From Serratia sp. PL17 (GTDB lineage: Bacteria; Pseudomonadota; Gammaproteobacteria; Enterobacterales; Enterobacteriaceae): a stretch of 64,000 nucleotides of DNA. A program made the position numbers and the translations under genes. Below the pieces are notes generated by a model. The model ran no database searches. It saw nothing but the letters and a program-made list of their open reading frames with translations, and was not told the origin of the DNA. Positions 1 through 9,077 of the stretch are shown in pieces (the stretch's first letter is position 1; every line of letters starts with the position of its first letter). The DNA is taken from the NCBI RefSeq assembly GCF_017832355.1, contig NZ_JAFIBY010000004.1, positions 393,306-457,305 on the forward strand, given 5' to 3'.

Positions 1-602
1 ACCCTTTTCTGATTTTAATCATAGGATTTATACGATGTTGGTTAGTTTCACACGTCTTACCGGCCCCAGAGGCTGGTGCTGACGATGCCTGGATGATGAG
101 GCTGCATCAACAGCCTCTGGGTTGGGCGCAACGGCATCACGCTCAACATGAAATCTTGCGCACTGACAAAATGGGATCACGTACATTCCGTTGATTAACT
201 CCTGCACCCATTTTTTGGCGCGATAAAAACGCTGTTAATATTTTGCTGCCGCCGAATGTCCACATACTAGACAGGGTGATGACATCAACACCTCTGCTCC
301 GCGACCCTAACAGCAGGTTTATTCGAGACGGAATATTAACATTTTCCACAACATTTTTCTGCGTTGGGCAGTGACCTGAGTCAAGCAAACGCAATTAAAT
401 TTTGGCCCTTTTACATCACTAATCGTTAAAATCTGCCTGTCGATTCACTTTTATCGAAGTTTGTAGTTTTTTTATACATATCGCATATTGCTAAAATAGA
501 ACACACTGGTAATCTGACGGTGTTTTAAGACCGTAAAACAATAATCAGTGGCATGTTGGCCATGAACATTGAGCCAGCAGATAAATATAAGCAGGAATAA
601 TA
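1..602. other. Left-edge region without a recognisable gene
   Basis: I see no convincing coding sequence in the first 600 bases. The only longer open frame (about 143-394, minus strand) has no family resemblance and no good ribosome binding site. The last 150 bases are AT-rich and run into the yafK start, so they probably hold its promoter. An inverted repeat lies near the left edge and is listed separately. Confidence 0.6.
65..121. repeat. Inverted repeat with 11-bp arms
   Basis: The arms CCCAGAGGCTG (65-75) and CAGCCTCTGGG (111-121) are perfect inverted repeats around a 35-base centre that can form further short pairs. No T-run follows on either strand within a few bases, so it is a weak candidate for an intrinsic terminator. 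It may be a structured 3' end of a gene left of the window or a small repeat element. Confidence 0.4.
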
Positions 603-1373
603 ATGAGAAAAATCGCACTGTTGTTTGCGATGCTTTTTTCTATGCCGATGATCACGGCCTGCAGCGCCAGCGAGCAGGTTCCCGAGGTTCCGGTAGTTAA
701 ACAGCAATTAGTCGGTTCACCGGTCTATATTCAGATTTTCAAAGAAGAACGCACGCTGGAATTGTATGCCAAAATGGGCAACGAATTCCGCTTGGTAAAG
801 TCTTTCCAAATCTGTAATTTCTCCGGCGGCCTCGGCCCAAAACGCCGTGAAGGTGACTTTAAAAGTCCAGAAGGCTTTTATAGCGTTGACGCACGTCATC
901 TGAAACCCGACAGTAAGTATTATCGGGCAATAAATATCGGTTTCCCTAATGATTACGATAAATCACAGGGGTATTCCGGCGCTTATCTGATGATCCACGG
1001 TGAATGTAAATCGATTGGTTGTTATGCGATGACCAACACGTATATGGACGAGATTTACCGTTACGTCGAAGCTGCATTCGCTTACGGCCAGAGCCGGATT
1101 GATATCAGTATCTATCCGTTCCGCATGACCGATCAGAACCTGAAACGCCACGGCTCATCCAACTACATCGCCTTCTGGCGTCAGTTGAAGCCAGGCTACG
1201 ACTACTTCGTCAAAAACCATCAGCCGCCGATGGTCAGCGTAGCCAACGGTCAGTACGTGCTGGGCCAACCCGTGCTGAGCAGCAGCCAGATGACGCAATA
1301 TGCGTCAACCACGGCTCCCGCTGTCAGTACCAATCCCTTCGCTCAGGCCAAGCCGCTCACCGAAGTGAAATAG
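603..1373 (+). CDS. yafK: L,D-transpeptidase-fold murein hydrolase YafK (DpaA/LdtF)
   Basis: This is a 256-residue YkuD-domain protein close to E. coli YafK (DpaA/LdtF), which is known to release Braun lipoprotein from peptidoglycan. The catalytic signature is visible at residues 132-140 (HGECKSIGC), giving H132 and C140. The N-terminus is a signal peptide. It ends in I-T-A-C at residues 17-20, a plausible lipobox with Ser at +2, whereas the E. coli protein as I recall it has an ordinary cleaved signal. The start follows an AGGA motif about 8 bases upstream. The last 69 bases overlap the convergent yafJ gene. Identification is firm; lipidation is inference. Confidence 0.93.
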   Translation: MRKIALLFAMLFSMPMITACSASEQVPEVPVVKQQLVGSPVYIQIFKEERTLELYAKMGNEFRLVKSFQICNFSGGLGPKRREGDFKSPEGFYSVDARHLKPDSKYYRAINIGFPNDYDKSQGYSGAYLMIHGECKSIGCYAMTNTYMDEIYRYVEAAFAYGQSRIDISIYPFRMTDQNLKRHGSSNYIAFWRQLKPGYDYFVKNHQPPMVSVANGQYVLGQPVLSSSQMTQYASTTAPAVSTNPFAQAKPLTEVK

Positions 1374-2111
1374 CGCGAATTCGCCTGGTGCAATCTTGTG
1401 CCAGGTTTCATTCGCCGTCAGTGGCTGGGTGGCGATCACCGTGACCACATCGTTAGGTGTGGTCTGCTGCTGAAAATCAATCTCTACATCCTGATCGAGC
1501 AGCGTCGCTTTACCAAAAGGTGCGCGACGCGTAATCCAATACAGATTGGTGGAGCAATAGGCCATCACAAAGCGCCCATCCGACAGCAGCATATTGAATA
1601 CCCCTTTCTGACGCAGTTGATCCGCCAGCAAAGCGATATAACGGAAGACCGGTGGCCAGCGGCTAGGGGTGCGCGGGTATTTAAGTGAAAGCTGGTGCAG
1701 CAACCAGCAGAAAGCGTACTCACTGTCGGTCTGACCAACCGGGCGGAAAGTGCCGGTTTCCAGTTGGCGATAGCCTTTCAGCTGGCCATTGTGTGCGTAG
1801 GTCCAATTACGTCCCCAGAGTTCACGGGTGAACGGGTGGGTATTTTCCAGCGAAACTTCACCGCGATTGGCCTGACGGATATGCGAGACCACCGCGCAGG
1901 ATTTGATGGGGTATTCTTGCACCAGGCGTGCTATCGGCGAGTCGAAACTCGGCTGGGGATCCTTAAACGTGCGGCAACCGTTCCCTTCGTAGAAGGTAAT
2001 GCCCCAACCATCTTTATGTGGCCCTGTACGGCCACCGCGCTGAACCAACCCGGTAAAGCTAAAGCAAATATCGGTCGGTACGTTTGCGCTCATCCCGAGC
2101 AGTTCACACAT
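1305..2111 (-). CDS. yafJ: Class II glutamine amidotransferase YafJ
   Basis: This is a putative class II glutamine amidotransferase (Ntn fold) whose acceptor substrate is not known. I chose the ATG that leaves Cys at position 2 (MCELLGM), because in this family the initiator Met is removed and Cys becomes the nucleophile; the open frame extends three codons further. The glutaminase loops [10 protein letters not shown] and YAHNGQL are present. The protein is 268 residues against about 255 in E. coli. The extra C-terminal tail (after [10 protein letters not shown]) is encoded antisense to the end of yafK. It lies downstream of gmhA on the same strand, with about 100 bases between them. Confidence 0.92.
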   Translation of the reverse strand: MCELLGMSANVPTDICFSFTGLVQRGGRTGPHKDGWGITFYEGNGCRTFKDPQPSFDSPIARLVQEYPIKSCAVVSHIRQANRGEVSLENTHPFTRELWGRNWTYAHNGQLKGYRQLETGTFRPVGQTDSEYAFCWLLHQLSLKYPRTPSRWPPVFRYIALLADQLRQKGVFNMLLSDGRFVMAYCSTNLYWITRRAPFGKATLLDQDVEIDFQQQTTPNDVVTVIATQPLTANETWHKIAPGEFALFHFGERLGLSEGIGTDSGSRG

Positions 2112-2150
2112 CGCCAGCACTCCTTAACCACACTGACACCGTCTATCTAT

Positions 2151-2174
2151 ACGGGTGCAGTAGACGGCACCCGT
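2151..2174. other. Stem-loop between gmhA and yafJ
   Basis: Perfect 8-base arms ACGGGTGC and GCACCCGT flank an 8-base loop. It lies between two minus-strand genes and has no T-run on the minus strand, so it is more likely an mRNA structure or weak attenuator than a terminator. Confidence 0.3.
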
Positions 2175-2213
2175 ACTATAATTAATGAGGGACCAGGGGC
2201 CCCTCAGCAGCTA

Positions 2214-2795
2214 TTACGCCTTAACCATCTCTTTTTCGATCAGTTGAATCAAGATGTGAATCGCTTTGATATGGATTTCCTGAATACGGTCGGCATAGCC
2301 GAAGTGCGGCACACGGATTTCCACGTCGGCGGAACCCGCCATTTTGCCGCCATCTTTGCCGGTAAGGGTGATCACTTTCATTCCCTTCGCACGCGCCGCT
2401 TCGATAGCTTTAATGATATTGCCGGAGTTGCCGGAGGTGGAAATGCCCAGCAATACGTCACCTTCACGGCCTACCGCTTCCACATAGCGTGAAAACACGT
2501 ACTCATAGCCGAAATCGTTGCTGACGCAGGACAAGTGGCTAACGTCGGAAATGGCAATCGCCGGATAGCCCGGACGGTTTTCACGGTAGCGGCCCGTCAG
2601 CTCTTCGGCAAAGTGCATGGCGTCACAGTGGGAGCCGCCGTTGCCGCAGGAGATAACTTTCCCACCGGCTTTAAAGGAATCGGCCAGCAGCACCGCTGCA
2701 CGTTGAATCGCGTCGATATTGGCGTCGTCATTGATAAATTTTGCCAGGGTATCGGCCGCTTCGTTCAGTTCACTACGAATAAGGTCGTGGTACAT
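2214..2795 (-). CDS. gmhA: Sedoheptulose 7-phosphate isomerase GmhA (LpcA)
   Basis: GmhA converts sedoheptulose 7-phosphate to D-glycero-D-manno-heptose 7-phosphate, the first step in making ADP-heptose for the lipopolysaccharide inner core; it acts in the cytoplasm as a tetramer. The 193-residue product starts [10 protein letters not shown] and matches the family length of 192. The SIS-domain phosphate-binding stretches [10 protein letters not shown] and [10 protein letters not shown] are intact. The frame is open upstream for 23 codons, but this ATG fits the family start. It is divergent from fadE, as in E. coli. Confidence 0.96.
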   Translation of the reverse strand: MYHDLIRSELNEAADTLAKFINDDANIDAIQRAAVLLADSFKAGGKVISCGNGGSHCDAMHFAEELTGRYRENRPGYPAIAISDVSHLSCVSNDFGYEYVFSRYVEAVGREGDVLLGISTSGNSGNIIKAIEAARAKGMKVITLTGKDGGKMAGSADVEIRVPHFGYADRIQEIHIKAIHILIQLIEKEMVKA

Positions 2796-3005
2796 GAGGA
2801 ACCTCTTGTTATCGTCAATCTTCCGCCCCGCAGTGTAACGGATCGGGGAAAAACCGAGAAGCACTGTGAGTTAAACAGCACCGCGGTTGAGGCACCAATG
2901 AGGTTTTTGATTATTGATGCGGTCAGTTTGTGACTTAAGTTGTAATTAAACTGTAAATGCATTGATAAAAATATGGCGTTGTACTAAAACCTATTACATA
3001 CACAC

Positions 3006-3022
3006 AACAGGTCAGACCTCTT
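3006..3022. promoter_or_regulatory. Probable FadR operator upstream of fadE
   Basis: The sequence ACAGGTCAGACCTCTT matches the FadR consensus core GGTCNGACC exactly and is palindromic. It lies about 20 bases before the fadE start. FadR repression relieved by long-chain acyl-CoA is the known control of fadE in E. coli, so the site fits its neighbour. Binding itself is inferred. Confidence 0.75.
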
Positions 3023-3040
3023 GCCACTTTGGAGCTTCTT

Positions 3041-5497
3041 ATGATGGTTCTTAGTATTGTTGTTTTGCTGGCACTCATTGGTGTGGTGTTTTATCACCGA
3101 GTGAACCTCACCCTCAGTAGCCTTATTCTTCTGGCATACACCGCTGCTATGGGCGCCATTGGTCTGTGGACCTTTTGGATGCTGCTGCCGCTGGCGATTA
3201 TCCTGCTGCCATTGAACGTCGCCTCATTGCGTCGTTCCATGCTCTCTGCCCCGGCGCTGCGTGCGTTCCGCAAGGTAATGCCACCTATGTCCACCACCGA
3301 AAAGGAAGCTATCGAAGCCGGTACTACCTGGTGGGAAGGCGACTTGTTCCGCGGTACGCCGGACTGGAACAAGCTGCATAACTACCCGAAACCGCAATTG
3401 ACCGCCGAAGAGCAGGCGTTTATTGACGGCCCAGTGGAAGAAGCCTGCCGTATGGCGAACGACTTCCAGATCACCCATGAACTGGCCGATTTGCCGCCGG
3501 AACTGTGGGCATATCTGAAAGAACACCGCTTCTTCGCGATGATCATCAAGAAAGAATACGGCGGCCTGGACTTCTCTCCTTATGCACAGGCACGCGTGCT
3601 GCAAAAACTGTCCGGCGTTTCCGGTATCCTGGCCATCACCGTTGGCGTGCCTAACTCCCTCGGCCCAGGTGAACTGTTGCAGCACTACGGTACTGATGAG
3701 CAGAAAAATCACTACCTCCCAGGCCTGGCACGTGGCGATGAGATCCCTTGTTTCGCCCTGACCAGCCCGGAAGCAGGCTCCGATGCCGGCGCTATTCCAG
3801 ATGTCGGCACCGTCTGTATGGGCGAGTGGCAAGGCGAACAGGTCTTGGGCATGCGCCTGACCTGGAACAAACGCTATATCACGCTGGCTCCGGTTGCGAC
3901 TGTGCTTGGCCTGGCGTTCAAACTGTATGACCCGAACCATCTGCTCAGCGATAATGCATCTCCTGGCATCACCTGTGCGCTGATCCCAACCAGCACCCCA
4001 GGTGTGGAAATCGGTAACCGTCACTTCCCGCTGAACGTCCCCTTCCAAAACGGTCCGACTCGCGGTAATGACGTGTTTGTCCCCATTGATTACATCATCG
4101 GTGGGCCAAAAATGGCCGGCCAGGGCTGGCGTATGCTGGTTGAGTGTCTGTCTGTCGGTCGCGGTATCACGCTGCCTTCCAACTCCACCGGCAGCGTGAA
4201 ATCCATGGCGCTGGGGATTGGTGCTTACGCGCATATCCGCCGTCAGTTCAAACTCTCTATTGGCAAGATGGAAGGTATCGAAGAGCCGTTGGCACGCATC
4301 GCCGGTAACACCTATGTGATGGATGCAGCAGCTACGTTGATCACCAGCGGCCTGATGCTGGGCGAAAAACCGGCTGTCCTCTCAGCTATCGTGAAATACC
4401 ATTGTACCCACCGTGGCCAGCAGGCAATCATTGATGCAATGGATATCGCCGGCGGTAAAGGGATCATGCTCGGCAAATCCAACTTCCTGGCCCGTGCCTA
4501 TCAAGGTGCACCTATCGCCATCACGGTTGAAGGGGCGAACATCCTGACCCGTACCATGATGATCTTCGGTCAGGGCGCTATCCGCTGCCACCCATACGTT
4601 CTGGACGAAATGGCAGCAGCGCAGAAGAACGATCTGAACGCCTTTGACAAATCACTGTTCGGCCACCTGGGCCACGTGGGCAGCAACAAGGTACGCAGTT
4701 TCTGGCTGGGCCTGACGAACGGCCGCACCAGTGGCACACCAACCAAAGACGCAACTCGCCGCTATTATCAGCAGTTGAACCGTCTGAGCGCGAACCTGGC
4801 ACTGCTGTCGGACGTATCCATGGGTGTTCTGGGAGGTAGCCTGAAGCGTCGTGAGCGTATCTCCGCCCGTCTGGGGGATATCCTCAGCCAAATGTACCTG
4901 GCATCCGCTACGCTGAAACGTTTTGAAGATGAAGGCCGTCAAAAAGAAGATTTACCGCTGGTTCACTGGGGCGTTCAGGACAGCCTGCACCAGGCAGAGC
5001 AAGCGTTGGACGATCTGCTGCGTAACTTCCCGAACCGCTTTATCGCCGGTGCAATGCGCTTCGTGATCTTCCCGTTCGGCCGTGTGCATACCGCCCCGTC
5101 CGACCGCCTGGATCACCAGTTGGCCAAGATCCTCCAACAGCCGTCTGCCACCCGTAGCCGCCTGGGCCGTGGCCAGTATCTGACGCCAAGCGAGCATAAC
5201 CCAATTGGCCTGATGGAAGCCGCGCTGGTTGATGTGATCGCCGCCGAACCGATTCACGACCGTCTGTGCAAGGCAGCAGGCAAGAATCTGCCGTTCACCC
5301 GACTGGATCGCCTGGCGCAACGTGCGCTGGAAGAAGGCAAGATTAACGCGGATGAAGCGAAGATCTTGGTGAAAGCCGAAGAGAGCCGCCTGCGTTCCAT
5401 TAACGTTGATGACTTCGAGCCGGATGCGCTGGCGGCCAATAAGCCGGAAAAGTCGCTAAAGCTGGATAAGCGCCAGAAACAGACCGAAGCCGCGTAA
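3041..5497 (+). CDS. fadE: Acyl-CoA dehydrogenase FadE
   Basis: FadE catalyses the first oxidation of fatty-acid beta-oxidation, acyl-CoA to trans-2-enoyl-CoA, with FAD. The 818-residue protein is nearly collinear with the E. coli enzyme (814 residues). It has two N-terminal membrane segments (about residues 1-20 and 25-50), the acyl-CoA dehydrogenase core including [13 protein letters not shown] and [11 protein letters not shown], and the C-terminal FadE-specific domain. I chose the ATG at 3041 because GGAG lies about 8 bases before it. The in-frame TTG at 3029 overlaps that Shine-Dalgarno. It is a single gene under a FadR-type operator with a strong terminator behind it. Confidence 0.97.
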   Translation: MMVLSIVVLLALIGVVFYHRVNLTLSSLILLAYTAAMGAIGLWTFWMLLPLAIILLPLNVASLRRSMLSAPALRAFRKVMPPMSTTEKEAIEAGTTWWEGDLFRGTPDWNKLHNYPKPQLTAEEQAFIDGPVEEACRMANDFQITHELADLPPELWAYLKEHRFFAMIIKKEYGGLDFSPYAQARVLQKLSGVSGILAITVGVPNSLGPGELLQHYGTDEQKNHYLPGLARGDEIPCFALTSPEAGSDAGAIPDVGTVCMGEWQGEQVLGMRLTWNKRYITLAPVATVLGLAFKLYDPNHLLSDNASPGITCALIPTSTPGVEIGNRHFPLNVPFQNGPTRGNDVFVPIDYIIGGPKMAGQGWRMLVECLSVGRGITLPSNSTGSVKSMALGIGAYAHIRRQFKLSIGKMEGIEEPLARIAGNTYVMDAAATLITSGLMLGEKPAVLSAIVKYHCTHRGQQAIIDAMDIAGGKGIMLGKSNFLARAYQGAPIAITVEGANILTRTMMIFGQGAIRCHPYVLDEMAAAQKNDLNAFDKSLFGHLGHVGSNKVRSFWLGLTNGRTSGTPTKDATRRYYQQLNRLSANLALLSDVSMGVLGGSLKRRERISARLGDILSQMYLASATLKRFEDEGRQKEDLPLVHWGVQDSLHQAEQALDDLLRNFPNRFIAGAMRFVIFPFGRVHTAPSDRLDHQLAKILQQPSATRSRLGRGQYLTPSEHNPIGLMEAALVDVIAAEPIHDRLCKAAGKNLPFTRLDRLAQRALEEGKINADEAKILVKAEESRLRSINVDDFEPDALAANKPEKSLKLDKRQKQTEAA

Positions 5498-5518
5498 CTG
5501 CAATAATCACATTTCCTC

Positions 5519-5548
5519 AGGGGGCGATAATTCATCGCCCCTTTTTTA
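5519..5548 (+). terminator. Intrinsic terminator after fadE
   Basis: A GC-rich stem (GGGGCGAT and ATCGCCCC around a 4-5 base loop) is followed by six T residues. It starts 22 bases after the fadE stop codon. Confidence 0.85.
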
Positions 5549-5671
5549 TTGCCGCTAGAAAATGCGCAGCAATTCGCAACATTGAAAAACGACTAATTTA
5601 ATCTTGGGAATAATTGGATAGGCTGCGGATGGGTGCTCTGGATCTTTCTGTCCGGAGCCTTGGCAACGGAT

Positions 5672-5795
5672 TAACCCAATGGATTTCATGTTGCAGCTAG
5701 GCGGCAAGTTCGGGCATCCCCGCGAGCTCACTTTGGTGAGTGACCGGGGTAAGCGAATGCAGCCAACAACGCTGCAGCTTGAAAGACGAAGGGGA
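5672..5795. repeat. Palindromic repeat family, copy A
   Basis: This imperfect palindrome of about 125 bases begins ACCCAATGGATTTCATGTTGCAGC and ends CTGCAGCTTGAAAGACGA, so the two ends are inverted copies. The centre carries a second inverted pair, CCCCGCGAGCTCAC with GTGAGTGACCGGGG. The same architecture recurs at 17320, 33895 and 42718, and in degenerate form at 21381. The size and inverted ends suit a non-autonomous mobile repeat of the ERIC or MITE kind; the family name was not determined. Its right end directly abuts the hok/sok locus. Confidence 0.75.
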
Positions 5796-5799
5796 AGAA

Positions 5800-5852
5800 A
5801 GAGAAAGGCCCCGAGTCGATATTATCAACCCGAGGCCACTCTCATGTCTAAG
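5800..5852 (-). ncRNA. sok: Sok-type antisense RNA
   Basis: The minus strand here closely resembles Sok RNA of plasmid R1. It has the 5' portion complementary to the mok start region (TTAGACATGAGAG) and an imperfect stem built on GGCCTCGGGTTGAT and ATCGACTCGGGGCC, followed by TTTCTCTTTC. Sok is an unstable antisense RNA that blocks mok translation and so hok translation. Ends are estimated from the R1 model: the 5' end is about 8 bases from a -10 box and the 3' end lies in the T-rich run. Confidence 0.72.
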
Positions 5853-5936
5853 CAACATCAGGTTAGCCTCTTACCCGCCGCAAGGCAAGGACAAGGAGGT
5901 CAAAAATGCAGCAAGAACGGGTCGTTCTCAGGCTGA
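5844..5936 (+). CDS. mok: Mok-like overlapping leader peptide
   Basis: This 30-codon frame starts ATGTCTAAGCAACATCAGG, almost the same as the R1 mok start. It runs through the hok ribosome binding site and stops 31 bases inside hok. In R1, hok translation depends on translation of mok, which overlaps nearly all of hok. Here the overlap is much shorter, although coupling is still possible because the mok stop lies close to the hok start. The assignment rests on position and start-region similarity, not on peptide conservation. Confidence 0.6.
   Translation: MSKQHQVSLLPAARQGQGGQKCSKNGSFSG
5860..5888 (-). promoter_or_regulatory. Promoter for the Sok antisense RNA
   Basis: On the minus strand TTGCCT (5888-5883) and TAACCT (5865-5860) are separated by 17 bases. 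They occupy the same places as the R1 sok promoter boxes TTGCGC and TATCCT. This predicts transcription starting near 5852. Confidence 0.6.
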
Positions 5937-6058
5937 TGATTATCTGCATCACGTTGATAGCGCTGATGTGGATTACCCGCGGTTCGCTATGCGAATTGCG
6001 CATCAAACTGGGGGACACGGAGGTTGCAGCCATTTTGGCTTACGAACCCGAAAGGTAA
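5906..6058 (+). CDS. hok: Hok-family type I toxin, small membrane protein
   Basis: This 50-residue protein has one membrane helix (about residues 6-24) followed by the family signature RGSLCELR and a C-terminal stretch ending AYEPER, closely resembling Hok (RKSLCEIR, AYESGK). Conserved cysteines are C14 and C29. Hok proteins depolarise the inner membrane when their mRNA escapes Sok. AGGAGG lies 6-11 bases before the ATG. The surrounding mok frame, antisense RNA and 3' hairpin complete the usual locus layout. It is intact, so it is unlikely to be simple debris. Whether it is active is unknown. Confidence 0.88.
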   Translation: MQQERVVLRLMIICITLIALMWITRGSLCELRIKLGDTEVAAILAYEPER

Positions 6059-6060
6059 GG

Positions 6061-6096
6061 CAACCCAACGGCGGGGCTCGCCCCGCCTGTTGGTTG
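6061..6096 (+). terminator. 3' hairpin of the hok mRNA
   Basis: CCAACGGCGGGG and CCCCGCCTGTTGG form a long stem with the loop CTCG just after the hok stop. A similar GC-rich hairpin closes the R1 hok mRNA and marks its 3' end. No long T-run follows. Confidence 0.6.
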
Positions 6097-6144
6097 TTGA
6101 CGACTGATCCATGAGCACCCTCCCCCACGGCATCCACCACGCTT

Positions 6145-7344
6145 CTAACCGTTCTGGCGGATACGCGCCAGTAAGGCATCAATATGCTCAATCTGTGGCG
6201 CGTTCACGATCAACGCACGGCCCAACCCCAAGGCATTCCGCTGACATTCAATGCGCATCTCGGTATCGTCTATGCTGTCCAGATCGGCAACATGTGCCAG
6301 GCCAATAGTGCGACGAATCAGCTCACTGCCACAGTAACCTACCGCATCCGTCCACACCTGTTGCAGGAACTGTTCGGCATAGCCTGGTACCGCCAACGCA
6401 AGTTCACGGGTCTGTTGGTGACATAATGCCAGGAAACGATCGGAGAAAATCAGCCAAAGCTCGCGCACATCTTGTAAACGCTGCTCACGCCCAGCGGCGG
6501 CGTCACGCGGCCCGAGAAGTCCCGGCAAACCGCAGTAATTCAACAACAGGTTCCCCAGCACGCTGCCGACGTCAAAGCCGATCGGGCCGTAGAAACCAAA
6601 CTCGGCATCTATCGCCTTCAGTTTACCTTCTGCGACAAAAATCGAGCCGCTGTGAATATCGCCATGCAGCAGCGCTTCTGCCTTGCTCAAGAAGCGATGC
6701 TTCAACCCGGCTACCGCCAGTTTTAGCGGCGCATCGTTACGCAGTTCAACTACTTGCGGCAACAACGCCGCATCGAATTGATTACGTTCATGATCAATAT
6801 AAGGATCGGTAAAGAATAGATCTTCGGTGATCTGGCACAGTTCAGGATTGGTAAAGCGGCTGACCTCCGCCTTTTTCTGCTGTGCCGACTGATAAAAGTC
6901 GGAGGTATGGAAGAGGGTCTGGGCCAAATATTCCGCCAATTGCCCAACCGCCAACGGATAATACTTGCCCTTGAGCAATTCACTGCGCCAGATGTGGTGG
7001 TCAGAGAGATCTTCTTGCACCATCACGGCCAGCTCGGGATCGTGATGAAGCACCTTTACCGTATGCCGTGGGCAAAAACCACCGTGGATCAACAAGGTTT
7101 CCGCTTCAATACGCGCACGATCCAGGGTCAATGGCCAAGATTCACCCACACAACGCACGTACGGAAGCGCCTGTTTGACGATCACCCGGCTTATGCCGTC
7201 ACGATCGCGGATCTTGAACACCAGGTTTAAGTTACCGTCGCCAATCTCGTCGGCGCTAACAAGCGCGTGAGGATCGGCCAACAGCCCATATTGGCGGGCA
7301 TATTCAACGGCATCGGCAGCAGTAAACGTACGATAGTGCGACAT
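6145..7344 (-). CDS. mtnK: 5-Methylthioribose kinase MtnK
   Basis: MtnK phosphorylates 5-methylthioribose with ATP, feeding methylthioadenosine-derived sugar into methionine salvage. The 399-residue length equals that of the Klebsiella enzyme. The phosphotransferase catalytic loop [10 protein letters not shown] and the metal-binding region [16 protein letters not shown] are both seen. I placed the start at the ATG of MSHYRTF, which has GAGGGG upstream; the frame opens two codons earlier with TTG. It is divergent from mtnA across a region of MetJ boxes, so the two are probably co-regulated by methionine supply. Confidence 0.95.
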   Translation of the reverse strand: MSHYRTFTAADAVEYARQYGLLADPHALVSADEIGDGNLNLVFKIRDRDGISRVIVKQALPYVRCVGESWPLTLDRARIEAETLLIHGGFCPRHTVKVLHHDPELAVMVQEDLSDHHIWRSELLKGKYYPLAVGQLAEYLAQTLFHTSDFYQSAQQKKAEVSRFTNPELCQITEDLFFTDPYIDHERNQFDAALLPQVVELRNDAPLKLAVAGLKHRFLSKAEALLHGDIHSGSIFVAEGKLKAIDAEFGFYGPIGFDVGSVLGNLLLNYCGLPGLLGPRDAAAGREQRLQDVRELWLIFSDRFLALCHQQTRELALAVPGYAEQFLQQVWTDAVGYCGSELIRRTIGLAHVADLDSIDDTEMRIECQRNALGLGRALIVNAPQIEHIDALLARIRQNG

Positions 7345-7393
7345 TCCCAACCCCTCTTTCCTGTCTCTCTGACACAGCGATTATTATTTTTTA

Positions 7394-7433
7394 GACGTAA
7401 AAGCATTTGGACGTCTATACATCTGGAAGTCAT
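7394..7433. promoter_or_regulatory. Tandem MetJ boxes between mtnK and mtnA
   Basis: Five consecutive 8-mers resemble the MetJ consensus AGACGTCT. The best are AGACGTAA (7394-7401) and GGACGTCT (7410-7417), followed by ATACATCT and GGAAGTCA. MetJ with S-adenosylmethionine binds such tandem boxes cooperatively, and the divergent genes are both methionine-salvage genes. The array therefore probably represses both promoters. Binding is inferred from the pattern. Confidence 0.75.
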
Positions 7434-7488
7434 GTTGGCAGAATAGCTTTCCAGATGCAATAACTACGCAACAAGGAATTAACCGCCG

Positions 7489-8517
7489 ATGCAAGCGCTT
7501 AACACCACCAGTTTGACCCTGAGAGACAACCGACTTTGGATCCTCGATCAACAGGCTCTGCCGCAGGAAAAACAATGGCGTCCCTGTGACAGCGTGGAAG
7601 AGTTGGTGGGACATATTCACAGCCTGCGAGTACGGGGCGCACCGCTGATCGGCCTGTCCGCCAGCCTGCTGTTGGCCCTGTTGGCAGAGCGCGGCCTGCC
7701 GCGTGAAGAGCTGGAGCAAGCGCTGATGACCCTACGTGCCTCAAGGCCGACGGCGGTCAACTTGATGAACAATCTGGACCGCATGAAGCTCGCGCTGGCG
7801 CAACCTCACTGGGTACCCGCGATGGTGGAAGAGGCATTGCGATTAGTGGATGAAGACCGCAAATTGTGTGACCGCATTGCCAATCACGGTGCCGAATTGG
7901 TGAAACCCGGCAGCCGCCTGCTGACACATTGCAACACCGGTGGTTTGGCAACCGCGGGTATTGGCACAGCCATTGGCGTGCTGCTGCGTGCTCATCAGCA
8001 AGGCAAGGTACAACAGGTGTGGGTCGATGAAACCCGTCCGCTGCTACAGGGAGGGCGGCTGACCGCTTGGGAACTGGGCGAACGGGGTATCCCATATACG
8101 CTGATTTGCGACGCCATGGCCGCTAGCCTAATGGCACAGGGCCAGGTAGATGCCGTGTGGGTAGGTGCCGACCGCATCGCCGCCAACGGTGATGTCGCCA
8201 ATAAGATTGGCACCTATAGCCTGGCGGTACTGGCGCATTATCACCGCATTCCGTTCTACGTCGCTGCGCCGCACACCACCCAGGATCCGCACTGTCCCAA
8301 TGGAGCGGCAATCCCGATTGAGCAACGGGCTGCGGCTGAGGTGACCGGCGTCGCCGGGAGCTTTGGTTCATGCCAGTGGGCGCCTGTTGATGCCCCGGTC
8401 TATAACCCGGCATTTGACGTGACGCCAGCGGCACTGATTAGCGGTTGGGTATTCGACAGCGGCGTAATCACACCGCAACAAGTCAATGAGGGGATATTCA
8501 CGCGGGCGTTAGGTTAA
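7489..8517 (+). CDS. mtnA: Methylthioribose-1-phosphate isomerase MtnA
   Basis: MtnA isomerises 5-methylthioribose 1-phosphate to 5-methylthioribulose 1-phosphate. The 342-residue protein is related to eIF2B subunits and shows the family stretches RVRGAPLIG (about residues 49-57), [12 protein letters not shown] and the catalytic-Asp region [23 protein letters not shown] lies 10 bases before the ATG. It is transcribed alone, divergent from mtnK across the MetJ boxes, and convergent with mtnD. Confidence 0.96.
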   Translation: MQALNTTSLTLRDNRLWILDQQALPQEKQWRPCDSVEELVGHIHSLRVRGAPLIGLSASLLLALLAERGLPREELEQALMTLRASRPTAVNLMNNLDRMKLALAQPHWVPAMVEEALRLVDEDRKLCDRIANHGAELVKPGSRLLTHCNTGGLATAGIGTAIGVLLRAHQQGKVQQVWVDETRPLLQGGRLTAWELGERGIPYTLICDAMAASLMAQGQVDAVWVGADRIAANGDVANKIGTYSLAVLAHYHRIPFYVAAPHTTQDPHCPNGAAIPIEQRAAAEVTGVAGSFGSCQWAPVDAPVYNPAFDVTPAALISGWVFDSGVITPQQVNEGIFTRALG

Positions 8518-8534
8518 CGCCCGCATCATTGCGG

Positions 8535-9077
8535 TCAGTCGAGACGTGGATACGCATCGGCGATGTCGTCGCCGGTGAAATGTGCCACCCAGCCTTCGGG
8601 ATTATCGAATACGCGGATCGCCGTGAAATTCGGTGCCGAGCCCATATCAAACCAATGGCGGGTATCGGCCGGTACCGAGATCAGATCGTTCTTCTCACAC
8701 AGGATCTGGAAGATCTTGCCCTCCAGATGCAGGCAGAACAGCCCTGCTCCCTCCACAAAGAAACGCACTTCATCTTCGCCGTGTGTGTGTTCGGAGAGGA
8801 ACTTGCTGCGTAACACGTCGCGCTGCGCATTGTCAGGACGCATGCTAATCACATCCCAGCTCTGGTAGCCTTTTTCTGCCACCAGCCGATCAATTTGCTG
8901 CTGATAGGCGGCAATCACCGTGGCTGGTTCTGGGTTTTCACCCAGTTCGCGATCCGCCTGCCAGCGTTCGAAGCGTACGCCAATCTGCGCCAATTGCTGC
9001 TGAATCGCCTGCGCATCGTTGCTCTGCCACAAAGGTTGCTGCGGCTCTTTATCACTGAAAATGGTTAATCCACTCAT
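8535..9077 (-). CDS. mtnD: Acireductone dioxygenase MtnD
   Basis: MtnD oxidises acireductone. With Fe(II) it yields formate and 4-methylthio-2-oxobutanoate, the methionine precursor; with Ni(II) it gives an off-pathway product. The 180-residue cupin has metal ligands H97, H99, E103 and H141, one residue offset from the numbering I recall for the Klebsiella enzyme. It is the last gene of mtnBCD and overlaps mtnC by 4 bases (ATGA), which suggests coupled translation. Confidence 0.95.
   Translation of the reverse strand: MSGLTIFSDKEPQQPLWQSNDAQAIQQQLAQIGVRFERWQADRELGENPEPATVIAAYQQQIDRLVAEKGYQSWDVISMRPDNAQRDVLRSKFLSEHTHGEDEVRFFVEGAGLFCLHLEGKIFQILCEKNDLISVPADTRHWFDMGSAPNFTAIRVFDNPEGWVAHFTGDDIADAYPRLD

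Noticed and set aside
143..394. 83-codon open frame on the minus strand in the left-edge region
   Set aside because: No family resemblance, no convincing ribosome binding site, unusual composition for this genome, and it ends in AT-rich sequence that looks like promoter DNA.
1695..2492. 265-codon plus-strand frame across yafJ and gmhA
   Set aside because: It runs antisense to two identified genes and across their spacer, with no family match.
3224..4234. 336-codon open frame antisense to fadE
   Set aside because: It lies wholly opposite a highly conserved gene and its length follows from fadE codon use. The peptide has no recognisable domain.
7345..7488. S-adenosylmethionine riboswitch before the methionine-salvage genes
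   Set aside because: The spacer is short and AT-rich with tandem MetJ boxes. No multi-stem leader or terminator-antiterminator pair is visible.
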